DNA from: Rhizobacter sp. OV335
GTDB lineage: Bacteria > Pseudomonadota > Gammaproteobacteria > Burkholderiales > Burkholderiaceae_C
DNA: 64,000 bases
Direction: 5' to 3'
Assembly (NCBI RefSeq): GCF_900142965.1
Contig: NZ_FRCQ01000018.1
Span: 62,001 to 126,000, forward strand
Position 1 is the stretch's first letter; every line of letters begins with the position of its first letter. Positions 53,447-63,183 of the stretch are shown piece after piece. Made by a program: the position numbers and the translations under genes. The notes beneath the pieces are model-generated. The model saw nothing but the letters and a program-made list of their open reading frames with translations, searched no databases and was not told the origin of the DNA.

Positions 53447-54328
53447 ATGAAATCCTCCGCCTCTGTTCGCCTCAGCCAGTGGATGCCCAAGCTGGTCGTC
53501 GCTCCGTCATTCCTGCTGGCCTTCTTCTTCATCTACGGCCTGATCGCGTGGAACGGCTACCTCTCGCTGTCGGCCTCGCGCCTGCTGCCCAACTACGAAT
53601 TCATCGGGCTGGAGCAGTACACCAACCTGTTCGCGAGCGAACGCTGGTGGGTCGCGCTGAAGAACCTCGGCATCTTCGGCAGCCTGTTCATCTTCTTCGG
53701 CATGGCCATCGGCCTGCTGCTCGCGATCCTGCTCGACCAGAAGATCCGCGTCGAAGGCGTGCTGCGCACCGTCTACCTCTACCCGATGGCGCTGAGCTTC
53801 ATCGTCACCGGCACCGCCTGGAAGTGGATCCTGAACCCCGGTCTCGGCCTCGAGAAGGTCCTGCAGGGCTGGGGCTTCGAGAACTTCCATTTCAGCTGGC
53901 TGATCGACCCGGACATGGCGATCTACACCGTGGTCATCGCGGGCGTCTGGCAGAGCGCCGGCTTCGTGATGGCGCTGTTCCTGGCCGGCCTGCGCGGCAT
54001 CGACGACTCGATCCTGAAGGCCGCGCAGATCGACGGCGCGAGCCTGCCCCGCATCTACTGGCGCATCATCATCCCGAGCCTGCGGCCGGTCTTCTTCAGC
54101 ACGCTGATGGTGCTGAGCCACCTGGCGATCAAGAGCTTCGACCTGGTGATGGCGCTGACCGCCGGCGGCCCCGGCTACGCGACCGACATGCCCGCCACCT
54201 TCATGTACACGATGGCGTTCTCGCGCGGCCAGATCGGCCTGGGCGCGGCATCGGCCACGGTCATGCTGGCCACCGTGGCGGCGCTGGTCGTGCCCTACCT
54301 GTATTCGGAATTGCGCGTCAAGCGCTGA
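53447..54328 (+). CDS. Sugar ABC transporter permease (GtsB/MalF-like)
   Basis: A 293-residue inner-membrane permease. LSQWMPKLVVAPSFLLAFFF begins the first of six helices, and the EAA loop contacting the ATPase is LKAAQIDGASLPRIYWRIII. Start 53447 (MKSSASVRL) fits the family N-terminus; an in-frame ATG at 53408 would add 13 residues. Forms a heterodimer with the next permease. Confidence 0.92.
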   Translation: MKSSASVRLSQWMPKLVVAPSFLLAFFFIYGLIAWNGYLSLSASRLLPNYEFIGLEQYTNLFASERWWVALKNLGIFGSLFIFFGMAIGLLLAILLDQKIRVEGVLRTVYLYPMALSFIVTGTAWKWILNPGLGLEKVLQGWGFENFHFSWLIDPDMAIYTVVIAGVWQSAGFVMALFLAGLRGIDDSILKAAQIDGASLPRIYWRIIIPSLRPVFFSTLMVLSHLAIKSFDLVMALTAGGPGYATDMPATFMYTMAFSRGQIGLGAASATVMLATVAALVVPYLYSELRVKR

Positions 54329-54350
54329 GCGGGCGCTGAGAGAACAAGAC

Positions 54351-55208
54351 ATGGGAAACAAATTCAACTGGCACCGCGCGGCGCTGTGGTCCGTGCTGCT
54401 GCTGTTCGCGGTGGTCTTCCTGATGCCGATGTACGTGATGCTCACGACCTCGCTGAAGGACATGAACGAGGTGCGCGAGGGCAACCTGCTGTCGCTGCCC
54501 TCCGCGCCCAGCTTCGCGTCGTGGGCCAAGGCCTGGTCGACCGCCTGCACCGGCATCGACTGCGGCGGCTTGAAGCCGTTCTTCTTCAACTCGGTGCTGA
54601 TGGTGCTGCCGGCGGTGGCGGTGTCGACCTCGCTCGGCGCGATCAACGGCTATGTGCTGAGCAAGTGGCGCTTCCGCGGCAGCGAGTTCATGTTCGCGAT
54701 GATGCTGTTCGGCATGTTCATGCCGCTGCAGGTGGTGCTGCTTCCGATGTCGCAGGTGCTCGGCTGGTTCGGCATCGCGAGCTCGATCTGGGGGCTGGTG
54801 GCGGTGCACATCATCGCCGGCCTGCCGTCGACGACGCTGTTCTTCCGCAACTACTACGTCGGCCTGCCGGACGAGCTGATCAAGGCGGCGATGCTGGACG
54901 GCGCGGGCTTCTGGCGCATCTTCTGGCGCATCGTGCTGCCGCTGTCGACGCCGATCGTGGTCGTCACGCTGATCTGGCAGTTCACGAACATCTGGAACGA
55001 CTTCCTGTTCGGCGTGGTGTTCTCGGGCGGTGCATCGAAGCCGATCACCGTCGGCCTGAACAACCTGGCCAACACCTCGAGCGCGGTGAAGGAATACAAC
55101 GTCGACATGGCGGCCGCGATGATCGCCGCGCTGCCGACGCTGTTCGTCTACATCGTCGCAGGCAAATACTTCGTGCGCGGCCTCACCGCCGGCGCCGTCA
55201 AGGGCTGA
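54351..55208 (+). CDS. Sugar ABC transporter permease (GtsC/MalG-like)
   Basis: A 285-residue inner-membrane permease with six predicted helices (ALWSVLLLFAVVFLMPMYVM first) and the EAA loop IKAAMLDGAGFWRIFWRIVL. The insert STACTGIDCGGLKPFFFNSV after the first helix is typical of the GtsC group. It starts 22 bases after the partner permease and precedes the ATPase gene. Confidence 0.93.
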   Translation: MGNKFNWHRAALWSVLLLFAVVFLMPMYVMLTTSLKDMNEVREGNLLSLPSAPSFASWAKAWSTACTGIDCGGLKPFFFNSVLMVLPAVAVSTSLGAINGYVLSKWRFRGSEFMFAMMLFGMFMPLQVVLLPMSQVLGWFGIASSIWGLVAVHIIAGLPSTTLFFRNYYVGLPDELIKAAMLDGAGFWRIFWRIVLPLSTPIVVVTLIWQFTNIWNDFLFGVVFSGGASKPITVGLNNLANTSSAVKEYNVDMAAAMIAALPTLFVYIVAGKYFVRGLTAGAVKG

Positions 55209-55236
55209 CCGGCCCGGGCTTCAAAGAGAAAACGTC

Positions 55237-56304
<1,068 letters not shown>

Positions 56305-56372
56305 GGGCCATGGGGTGAAGCTCGTGAGTTGATGTGACCACCGTCCGCAGGGACGAAGCGAGGAGGCAGTGC

Positions 56373-57584
56373 ATGACACCGATCATCGACTTCCGCTCAC
56401 CCGACTTCCTGCGCCGGCACATCCTCCACACGATGTCGTTCTACGAGGGCCGCAGCCGCGACCCGAGCGGCGGCTTCTTCCACTTCTTCAAGGACGACGG
56501 CAGCGTCTACGACCGCGAGACGCGCCACCTCGTCAGCAGCGCGCGCTTCGTGTTCAACCATGCGATGGCGGCACGGCATTTCGGGCGGCCCGAGTGGCGC
56601 GAGGCCACGCGCCACGGGCTGCGCTTCTTGCGCGATGCGCACCGTGATGCCGACACCGGCGGCTACGCGTGGCAGGTGCGCTGGCACGGTTCCGGTGGCA
56701 ACTACGGCGAGCGCGACGTGCTCGATGCGACCAACCACTGCCACGGCCTGGCGTTCGTGCTGCTGGCGCATGCGCAGGCGCTGATGGCCGGCATCGAAGA
56801 CGCCCGGCTCGGCCTGCACGAGACCTTCGGGCTGATGGAGCAGCACTTCTGGGAGCCGGCGCACGGGCTGTACGCCGACGAGGCGAGCGCCGACTGGAAG
56901 CTCGCGCCCTACCGTGGGCAGAACGCGAACATGCACGCCTGCGAGGCGATGCTGGCGGCGTTCGAAGCCACCGGCGAGCAGCGGTTTCTCGATCGGGCCG
57001 AGACGCTGGTGCGCTCGGCGACGCAGCGGCTCGCGGCGCTGGCGCACGGGCTGGTCTGGGAGCACTACCGGCTCGACTGGTCGATCGACTGGGACCGGCA
57101 CGGCGACGACCGGCGCAATACCGTCCGGCCCTGGGGCTTCCAGCCGGGGCACCACGCCGAGTGGGCGAAGCTGCTGCTGATCCTCGACCGGCACCGGCCG
57201 AGCGACTGGCTGCTGCCGCGGGCGCGCGAGCTCTTTGCGGCGGCGACGCAGCACACCTGGGATGCGAAGCACGGCGGGCTGTTCCATGGCTTCGCGCCGG
57301 ACTTCAGCGTCTGCGACACCGACAAGTATTGCTGGGTGCAGGCGGAGACGCTGGCGGCCGCGGCGTGCCTGGCGGTGCGCACCGGCGAGGGCGGGTACTG
57401 GGATTGGTACGACCGCATCTGGGACCACAGCTGGGCGCACTTCGTCGACCACGAGCATGGGGCGTGGTACCGGATACTGTCGCACGACAACCGGAAGTAC
57501 AGCGACGAGAAGAGCCCGGCTGGCAAGACGGATTACCACACGATGGGGGCTTGCTACGAGGTGCTCTTGGCGCTGGGTGGGTGA
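56373..57584 (+). CDS. AGE-family sugar epimerase/isomerase
   Basis: A 403-residue (alpha/alpha)6-barrel enzyme of the N-acylglucosamine 2-epimerase family. Conserved blocks include SFYEGRSRDPSGGFFHFFKD, LDATNHCHGLAFVLLAHA, YRGQNANMHACEAMLAAFEA and GFQPGHHAEWAKLLLILDRH, with the catalytic-type His pair. Relatives include D-mannose isomerase and cellobiose 2-epimerase. The transporter context favours a mannose/fructose or glucose/mannose isomerase role for the imported sugar. ATG 56373 follows a GAGGAGG site. Confidence 0.88.
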   Translation: MTPIIDFRSPDFLRRHILHTMSFYEGRSRDPSGGFFHFFKDDGSVYDRETRHLVSSARFVFNHAMAARHFGRPEWREATRHGLRFLRDAHRDADTGGYAWQVRWHGSGGNYGERDVLDATNHCHGLAFVLLAHAQALMAGIEDARLGLHETFGLMEQHFWEPAHGLYADEASADWKLAPYRGQNANMHACEAMLAAFEATGEQRFLDRAETLVRSATQRLAALAHGLVWEHYRLDWSIDWDRHGDDRRNTVRPWGFQPGHHAEWAKLLLILDRHRPSDWLLPRARELFAAATQHTWDAKHGGLFHGFAPDFSVCDTDKYCWVQAETLAAAACLAVRTGEGGYWDWYDRIWDHSWAHFVDHEHGAWYRILSHDNRKYSDEKSPAGKTDYHTMGACYEVLLALGG

Positions 57585-57600
57585 CGTTCTTGCTTGGCGC

Positions 57601-57844
57601 GTGCGGTGTGGCGGGCGGTGGCTGGCGGGGGCTCATGCCGGGGCGGTCGGCGCTGGCGCGCCGACTTCACGAGAAGCACAGGGCCTGAGGGCGCATCGCC
57701 AAACTCCCGCCGCTCACTGCGTTCGCTGTGGTCAAACAGTGGCGATGAGTCAGTCCACGAAGCGCGCTGCGCGCGCCGCCCTCAGACCCTGTGCTTCTCG
57801 TCGCCTCAGAAATCGCCCCCGCCAGACCGCCCGCCACACCGCAC
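57601..57844 (+). repeat. Multi-stem palindromic element, copy D
   Basis: A 244-base copy starting 17 bases after the AGE-gene stop, same strand. P1 is 57601-57632/57815-57844 (19 and 10 bp around a small asymmetry). P2 is GTCGGCGC-TGGC-GCGCCGAC (57646-57665). P3 is a 24-bp stem with one mismatch (57670-57693/57777-57800), sharing almost no stem sequence with copy A. P4 is CATCGCC/GGCGATG (57694-57700/57741-57747), P5 GCGCGC-TGC-GCGCGC (57762-57776). Joints GGGGGCTCATGC and CAGAAATCGCCCCC equal those of copy A. It occupies the 300-base convergent spacer; no gene is seen there. Confidence 0.85.
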
Positions 57845-57884
57845 GAACCGCGAGTGTTCGGTCGTCGCCCGCGGCGCGCAATGA

Positions 57885-58418
57885 TCAAAGAATCAGTTTG
57901 GCAAGACGAACGAGTCCGAGCAGTACGGCGTTCACGCCGGCGTGCAGGGCGAAGATGAACCAGAACCGGGATGGGAGCGGGACGCTCTTCTCCTTCAAGA
58001 CGAAGAAGCAGTGAACCAGCCAGATGAAGGGCCAAGCGACCGCGATGGATTTCTCCCACCGGTCGGGGTAGCCGTGAGCCAGAACCAGCGGCGTTGCCGA
58101 AATCACGCAAACGAGCCAGTGCGATCGAACGGCTTGCGAAATGAGATGCGCCGGATAAAGCAGCACGCAGTTCTCGACCAAAGGCGCAAAGACGCAGAGC
58201 AGAAATACCGCACGCAGCCAGTGATCAGACTCGAAGATTTCGACGCTCTCGGGAGCGGGTGAAGCAGAGAAAACGACGCTCAGAACTCCGCCGATCATCA
58301 AACCCGGAATCAGGCATACAAGCAGGTTGGCAACGAAGGACCGCACTGACATCCCAATGGGAACGGCGCCCCCTGAAAAGGGGCCGGAGGCGCGAAACAC
58401 ATCCAGCCCCTTTTTCAT
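57885..58418 (-). CDS. CPBP-like intramembrane protein, possible bacteriocin immunity or processing partner
   Basis: A 177-residue membrane protein with about five hydrophobic segments (SFVANLLVCLIPGLMIGGVL, AVFLLCVFAPLVENCVLLYP, IAVAWPFIWLVHCFFVL). Weak matches to CPBP/CAAX protease motifs are a Glu in APLVENCVLLY, His in VLAHGYPDRW and the HxxxN pair in FALHAGVNAVLL. The usual double Glu is absent, so protease activity is doubtful. CPBP proteins are often bacteriocin immunity factors. Its ATG overlaps the stop of the peptide gene (TGATG). The region is lower in GC than its surroundings. Confidence 0.62.
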   Translation of the reverse strand: MKKGLDVFRASGPFSGGAVPIGMSVRSFVANLLVCLIPGLMIGGVLSVVFSASPAPESVEIFESDHWLRAVFLLCVFAPLVENCVLLYPAHLISQAVRSHWLVCVISATPLVLAHGYPDRWEKSIAVAWPFIWLVHCFFVLKEKSVPLPSRFWFIFALHAGVNAVLLGLVRLAKLIL

Positions 58419-58600
58419 CAGAACATGTCACCCATCGGGGTCGTGTTCCCATAGTTGGGTGGCTGACCATTGCCGGCAAATTGAGACAGCGCACCTGCCG
58501 CCTTCTCAATACCACTCCAGATCACTCCGGCGATGAGGCTGTCACGTACGCCACCTGAGCCAGACACCTGTTCGATTTCTTCTTGAGTCAGATCCTGCAT
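58418..58600 (-). CDS. Bacteriocin-like peptide precursor with double-glycine leader
   Basis: A 60-residue peptide. The leader MQDLTQEEIEQVSGSGG matches the double-glycine pattern (LTxEEIxxVSGG) cleaved by C39-peptidase ABC exporters. The 43-residue remainder has a Gly/Ala-rich amphipathic part (SLIAGVIWSGIEKAAGALSQ) and a polar end (GQPPNYGNTTPMGDMF), as in class II bacteriocins and microcins. ATG 58600 follows TGGAGAACTC, a good ribosome-binding site; an upstream in-frame ATG is rejected. No cysteine is present. No C39 exporter gene is in the window. Activity is inferred. Confidence 0.72.
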   Translation of the reverse strand: MQDLTQEEIEQVSGSGGVRDSLIAGVIWSGIEKAAGALSQFAGNGQPPNYGNTTPMGDMF

Positions 58601-58670
58601 GAGTTCTCCATATCGATAGAGACAGTACCGGCTGCCACCGTACATCGCTTGCCCTTTCAGGCTGCGGCGG

Positions 58671-58700
58671 AGTGTAGAAATCCGGCCCTGTTGGGGTCAA
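58671..58700 (-). promoter_or_regulatory. Probable sigma-70 promoter of the bacteriocin-like gene
   Basis: On the minus strand, TTGACC (58700-58695), 18 bases, TACACT (58676-58671), about 70 bases upstream of the peptide's ATG. This is close to the -35/-10 consensus and would give a short leader. It suggests that the peptide and CPBP-like gene form their own transcript, separate from the ABC genes upstream. Confidence 0.5.
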
Positions 58701-58734
58701 CCGGTCCAGATGAACCGCTTGCAAACGAGCGAAT

Positions 58735-59550
58735 TCAGCGGTTCAACGCCCGCCGCGCTGCGTACGACAACGCGTCGACGACGGCCACCAGCGCGATCAT
58801 CGCGAGCAGCACCGTGCAGGTCTCGTGCATCTGGAACAGGCCGAGGTGGAAGTACAGCATCTGGCCCAGGCCGCCGGCGCCCACCACGCCCAGCACCGCC
58901 GCGGCGCGGATGTTGTTCTCCCAGCGGTACAGGCTGTACGACAGCAGTTGCGGCAGCACCTGCGGCAAGGTCGCCCACAGGAAGACGCGCACGCGACCGG
59001 TGCCGCGCACACGCAGCGCCAGCGCCGGGCCGGCGGCCGCGTTCTCGATGCTCTCGGCGAACAGGCGGCCCAGCACGCCGGTCGTGTGCAAGGCCAGCGC
59101 CAAGGTGCCGGGGAACGGGCCCAGCCCGGCCGCGATCAGCAGCAGCGAGGCCCACACCAGCTCGGGGATCGAACGCAGCGCGTTCAGCAACAGGCGCGCA
59201 CCGGCGTGCACCACGCGCGCCGCGGCACCGCCACGCGCACTCGCCGGCAAGGCCACGCACAGGCCGACCCCTGCCGCGAGCACCGTGCCGAGCAAGGACA
59301 TCGCCAGCGTCTCGCCCGCCGCGACCAGCGTGCGGCGCAGGAACGCCGGGGCCGTCTCCGGCGGAAAGAAGCTAGCGCCGAACGACGCCAGCTTCGCCAG
59401 CTCGGCCGGCGCGAGGAACTCGCGCCAGTGCAGGTCGAGCGTCGCGAAACTCGCCACCACCAGCGCCAGCACGCCGGCCAGCACCAGCAGCCCGCGGCGG
59501 CGCGACGAGGTCGGGGGTGGCAGCACGCTGGTCTCGCTCATCGCCTTCAT
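58735..59550 (-). CDS. PhnE-type ABC permease of the putative selenate importer (second permease)
   Basis: A 271-residue permease of the phosphonate-type (PhnE) group. About six hydrophobic helices are present (GLLVLAGVLALVVASFATLD first), with the conserved loop RSIPELVWASLLLIAAGLGP and the C-terminal RWENNIRAAAVLGVVGAGGL. ATG 59550 overlaps the stop of the other permease (ATGA). The ligand is inferred from the binding protein and the selenium genes nearby. Confidence 0.87.
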   Translation of the reverse strand: MKAMSETSVLPPPTSSRRRGLLVLAGVLALVVASFATLDLHWREFLAPAELAKLASFGASFFPPETAPAFLRRTLVAAGETLAMSLLGTVLAAGVGLCVALPASARGGAAARVVHAGARLLLNALRSIPELVWASLLLIAAGLGPFPGTLALALHTTGVLGRLFAESIENAAAGPALALRVRGTGRVRVFLWATLPQVLPQLLSYSLYRWENNIRAAAVLGVVGAGGLGQMLYFHLGLFQMHETCTVLLAMIALVAVVDALSYAARRALNR

Positions 59551-60389
59551 CCCATCACCCGCCGCAACACCGCGCTCACGCGGTCGCTCAACCACACCAG
59601 CCCAACGAACACCAGCAGGATGGCGCTCACTTCACTGCCGGCGAACACCTTCGTGGCGCTGTCGAGCAGCTGGCCCAGCCCGCCCGCGCCGACGAAGCCG
59701 AGCACCACCGACGAGCGGATCGCGCACTCCCAGCGGTACACCGTGTAGCTGACCAGCTCGCCGGCGCACTCGGGCAGCGCGCCGAACAGCAAGGCCTGCA
59801 GCCGCCCGCTGCCGTTGCGCAGCAGCGCCTGCGTGGCCGCAGGGTCGCTGCTTTCCAGGATGTCCGCATACACCTTGCCCAGCATGCCGCCGTAGGTGAT
59901 CGCGATCGCCAGCACACCCGAGGTCGGCCCCAGGCCCACGGCCCGCACGAACAACAGCGCCCACACCAGCTCGGGAATCGAGCGCAGCACCACCAGCACC
60001 CAGCGCACCACCTGCCGAAACGCCATCGGCAGCGGCCCCATGGTCGCGGCCAGGCCGCTGAGGGACAGGCGAGCCGTCGACAGCAGCGCCAGCGGCACCG
60101 CCAGCAGCCACGCGAGCGCCAGGCCCGCCGTCGCGATCGCGACGGTGCGCCAGGTTTCGCGCAGCAGCTCGGCCAGGAAATCGGCATCGTGCTTCGGCGG
60201 CACGAAGTCGGCGACGAACTTCCAGGTCGCGCGCAGGCTGCGCGCCTCCAGCAAGGTCGCCGGATTGAACTCGGTCCACACCAGCACCGGCCACGCGAGC
60301 ACCGCCGCCACCAGCAACCACGACACCCTGCGCAGCAGCGCCGGGTCGTGCAACGCGGCACCGGTCGGACGCATGGCCTGCCCGATCAT
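59547..60389 (-). CDS. PhnE-type ABC permease of the putative selenate importer (first permease)
   Basis: A 280-residue permease homologous to the following one: RSIPELVWALLFVRAVGLGP and RWECAIRSSVVLGFVGAGGL are the same conserved blocks, so the pair arose by duplication and likely forms a heterodimer. ATG 60389 overlaps the ATPase stop (ATGA). The four-gene unit is linked throughout by such overlaps. Confidence 0.87.
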   Translation of the reverse strand: MIGQAMRPTGAALHDPALLRRVSWLLVAAVLAWPVLVWTEFNPATLLEARSLRATWKFVADFVPPKHDADFLAELLRETWRTVAIATAGLALAWLLAVPLALLSTARLSLSGLAATMGPLPMAFRQVVRWVLVVLRSIPELVWALLFVRAVGLGPTSGVLAIAITYGGMLGKVYADILESSDPAATQALLRNGSGRLQALLFGALPECAGELVSYTVYRWECAIRSSVVLGFVGAGGLGQLLDSATKVFAGSEVSAILLVFVGLVWLSDRVSAVLRRVMG

Positions 60390-61213
60390 CGGCACATGCT
60401 CTCGGGCAACGCGTCGGGGGCCGGCATCGGGTCGGCCGGCGCGCTCCCCGGCAGCTCGCCGGCGTACAGCTCGCGCAAGCCGGCATCGTCCAGCCCGGTC
60501 GCCGGGCCGTCGTACACGCAGACGCCGGCACGCAGCGCGACGATGCGCTCGAAGCGCTCGCGCGCCACGTCGACCTGGTGCAGGCTGCAGACCAGCGTGC
60601 GGCCGTCGCGCCGCGCGGCACCGAGCAGCGCATCGATCACGCCGCGCGCGCGGGTCGGGTCCAGCGCCGACAAGGGCTCGTCGACCAGCCACAGGCTCGC
60701 CTGCGACACCAGCGCGCGCGCCAGCCCGACACGCTGCCGCTCGCCACCCGACAGGCGGTCGACGCGCAGCCACAGCTTGTCGGCCAGGCCCACCTCCGTC
60801 AGCGCCGCCTGCGCGAGCCCCGCGTCACGCGGACTCCACAGCGTGCGCAGGCTCTGCAGCAGCCCCATCGCCGGCAGCCGCCCGGCCAGCACCGCCGTGA
60901 CGACACGCTGGCGCGGCGGCAGCGGTGGCACCTGCGGCGCGAGGAACAAGCGGCCGCGCATCCGGCGCAGGTCGCGCGCCGGCATCGCCCACGGATCGCG
61001 GCCGAACAGCGACACGCTGCCGCTCGCCGGCCGCACCGCGCAGGCCAGCGCCATCAGCAGGCTGGTCTTGCCCGCGCCCGAGGCCCCGATCACCGCGACC
61101 TGCTCGCCCGCCGCGATGCGCAGGTCCAGCCCACGCAACGCGAGGCCCGGCACGCCCGGCGCCGCCGGGGCCGACAGGCCGCGCAGCTCGACGGCCGCTG
61201 CAGCTTCGTTCAC
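60386..61213 (-). CDS. PhnC-type ABC ATPase of the putative selenate importer
   Basis: A 275-residue ATPase with Walker A VIGASGAGKTSLLMALAC, Q loop LAPQVPPLPPRQRVVT, signature LSGGERQRVGLARALV, Walker B LWLVDEPLSALDPTRA and the switch His in CSLHQVDVARERF. GTG 61213 overlaps the binding-protein stop (GTGA), which is why no ATG is found. PhnC-like overall; partners set the selenate call. Confidence 0.88.
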   Translation of the reverse strand: MNEAAAAVELRGLSAPAAPGVPGLALRGLDLRIAAGEQVAVIGASGAGKTSLLMALACAVRPASGSVSLFGRDPWAMPARDLRRMRGRLFLAPQVPPLPPRQRVVTAVLAGRLPAMGLLQSLRTLWSPRDAGLAQAALTEVGLADKLWLRVDRLSGGERQRVGLARALVSQASLWLVDEPLSALDPTRARGVIDALLGAARRDGRTLVCSLHQVDVARERFERIVALRAGVCVYDGPATGLDDAGLRELYAGELPGSAPADPMPAPDALPESMCR

Positions 61214-62079
61214 TTCAGCAGGCCGGCGTTCTCTGCCGCGGCCTTGATGCCGACGTAGTTCTCGGGCTTGGTCGCAATGAAGCGGGTCGCGCGCTGCAGG
61301 CCCAGGATTTCCTTGCCTTCCGGCGTGGCCGGGTCGAGCGCGAGGAAGGCCTGCTGGATCTTGTTGCGCAGCTCGGCCGGCATGTCGGCATGCACCGTCC
61401 AGTTGTAGTCGTAGTAGGCCGGCGTCGTGAAGAACACCTTCACCTGGCTGGTGTCGACCTTCTTGTCGGCCACGAACTTCTCCCACACCGAGATGTTCAG
61501 CGCGCCGGCGTCGACCTTGCCGCTGGCCACCGCCGCGATCGTCGCGTCGTGCGCGCCCGAGAAGCTGACGCGCTTCAGGTCGGCGTCGGGGTTGATCTTC
61601 GCGGCCAGCAGGAAGCTGCGCGGCATCAGGTGGCCCGAGGTGCTCGAGGCCGAGCCGAAGCTCAGCGTCTTGCCCTTCAGGTCCTCGAGCTTCGCGATGC
61701 CGCTCTGCGCATCGGTGATGAAGACCGAGCGGAAGCGCTCGTCTTCCTCGCGCTGCACCAGCGGGATCACCTTGCCGTTCGAGCGCACGCTCGCCTGCAC
61801 GAAGGTGAAGCCGCCGAACCAGGCCAGGTCGATCTTGCGGTTGACCACCGTCTCGACGGCCGCGGCGTAGTCGGTCACCGGCGTCCACTCGACCTTCATG
61901 CCGAGCTTGCCCTCCAGGTACTTGCCGAGCGGTGCGAACTTGCGCGCCAGCTCGGTCGGCGATTCGTCGGGGATCGCGGTGACGCGCAGCACGCCGGGCG
62001 TGGCGGTCTGCGCCGCGGCGGTGCCGGCGATCAGCGCGAGCGAGACGGTGGCGAACAGGTGGTGGAGCGAGCGTTTCAT
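61210..62079 (-). CDS. Putative selenate ABC transporter substrate-binding protein
   Basis: A 289-residue PhnD-like periplasmic binding protein. The signal peptide MKRSLHHLFATVSLALIAGT ends near TAAAQ. The mature protein has LRVTAIPDESPTELARKFAP, DLAWFGGFTFVQA and the ligand-loop GSASSTSGHLMPRSFLLAAK. A defined subfamily of PhnD-like proteins is annotated as putative selenate binding because its genes sit beside selD and selU, exactly as here. Phosphonate or phosphite uptake is the alternative, but no phn catabolic gene is in view. Confidence 0.85.
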   Translation of the reverse strand: MKRSLHHLFATVSLALIAGTAAAQTATPGVLRVTAIPDESPTELARKFAPLGKYLEGKLGMKVEWTPVTDYAAAVETVVNRKIDLAWFGGFTFVQASVRSNGKVIPLVQREEDERFRSVFITDAQSGIAKLEDLKGKTLSFGSASSTSGHLMPRSFLLAAKINPDADLKRVSFSGAHDATIAAVASGKVDAGALNISVWEKFVADKKVDTSQVKVFFTTPAYYDYNWTVHADMPAELRNKIQQAFLALDPATPEGKEILGLQRATRFIATKPENYVGIKAAAENAGLLK

Positions 62080-62097
62080 CGGTGGGATCCAGGGGGT

Positions 62098-63144
62098 TCA
62101 GGAAAGGGAGGCGATGCGCCGCGCGAGTGCCGCGATGCCATCGGGAGAGAGGTCGTCGGCCTCGACGCGTTGCGCCTGGCCGATGCGTTCGAACTGCCGC
62201 CCTTGCGAGCGGGCGTAGAGCGGATCGTAATGCTGGGCCATCAGCGCCTCGAACAGGGGCGGCAGCTCGCGCCGCAGCGCCCAGCCCTGCCAGCTTGCCA
62301 GCGTCTCTTTCGGCAGAAGTTCACGCAGGCCGCCGAGCTTGTCGGCCAGGCGCTGCGGGTCGTCGCCCAGCCAGGCGTAGTCGCGCAGCAGGTAGGCGAG
62401 CCGGGCCTCGCGCGTCGCGGCGATCTCGACGATCGGGCTCGCGCGCAGGCGCTGCAGCAGCGGCTCGGGGACGCTGAGCCGGCCGATGCGGCGGCTCTCG
62501 GCCTCGACCCAGATGCGGCGCGACGGATCGAGCGCGTCGAGCGCGTGCAGCAGCTGCGTCTCGAAGCCCTTCTGCGACGGCTGTTCGGTGCCGGGCAGGT
62601 CGCCGAGCACCGAGCCGCGGTGGGCGGCCAACGCCTCGAGGTCGAGCACCTGCTCGCCCTGCTCTGCCAAGGCGTGCAGCACGCGCGTCTTCGCGCTGCC
62701 GGTCGGGCCGCACAGCACGCGCAGCGGCAGCGCCGGCGCGCGCGTGGCCAGTTCGCTGATCACGTGCGCGCGCCACGACTTGTAGCCGCCCTTCAGCTGC
62801 TGCGCATCCCAGCCGACCAGCCGCAGCCAGTTGACGAAGCTGCCGCTGCGCATGCCGCCGCGCCAGCAGTAGAGCAGCGGGCGCCACTCGCGTGGCTTGT
62901 CGCGCATCAGCAGGTCGAGGTGGTCGGCGATGTTGCGCGCCACCATCGCGCCGCCGATCTTGCGGGCCTCGAAGGCCGACACCTGCACGTAGGTGGTGCC
63001 GACGATGCGGCGCTCGTCGTCGCTGAGCACCGGGCAGTTGATCGCGCCGGGGATGTGGTCGAGCGCGTACTCGGCCGGCGTGCGCACGTCGATCAGCACG
63101 CTGAAGGCGGGCAGGTCCTCGACCGTGGTGGGCTTGTGGCTCAA
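62098..63144 (-). CDS. selU: tRNA 2-selenouridine synthase
   Basis: A 348-residue enzyme (also mnmH/ybbB) replacing sulfur by selenium in 2-thiouridine at the tRNA wobble position. The N-terminal rhodanese domain carries Cys93 in LLYCWRGGMRSGSFVNWL. The C-terminal P-loop domain has GPTGSAKT (146-153), and WVEAESRRIGRL is another conserved block. It needs selenophosphate from SelD, encoded divergently 39 bases away. Its ATG is 63144. Confidence 0.95.
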   Translation of the reverse strand: MSHKPTTVEDLPAFSVLIDVRTPAEYALDHIPGAINCPVLSDDERRIVGTTYVQVSAFEARKIGGAMVARNIADHLDLLMRDKPREWRPLLYCWRGGMRSGSFVNWLRLVGWDAQQLKGGYKSWRAHVISELATRAPALPLRVLCGPTGSAKTRVLHALAEQGEQVLDLEALAAHRGSVLGDLPGTEQPSQKGFETQLLHALDALDPSRRIWVEAESRRIGRLSVPEPLLQRLRASPIVEIAATREARLAYLLRDYAWLGDDPQRLADKLGGLRELLPKETLASWQGWALRRELPPLFEALMAQHYDPLYARSQGRQFERIGQAQRVEADDLSPDGIAALARRIASLS

Positions 63145-63183
63145 GGGCGTGCCCTCAGGCGTTTTTTGATCGACACTTCAACG

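Noticed and set aside
58735-62079. Calling the ABC unit a phosphonate (phn) transporter
   Set aside because: The proteins are PhnC/D/E-like, but no phosphonate or phosphite catabolic gene is present and selU and selD directly adjoin, so selenate is the better-supported ligand.
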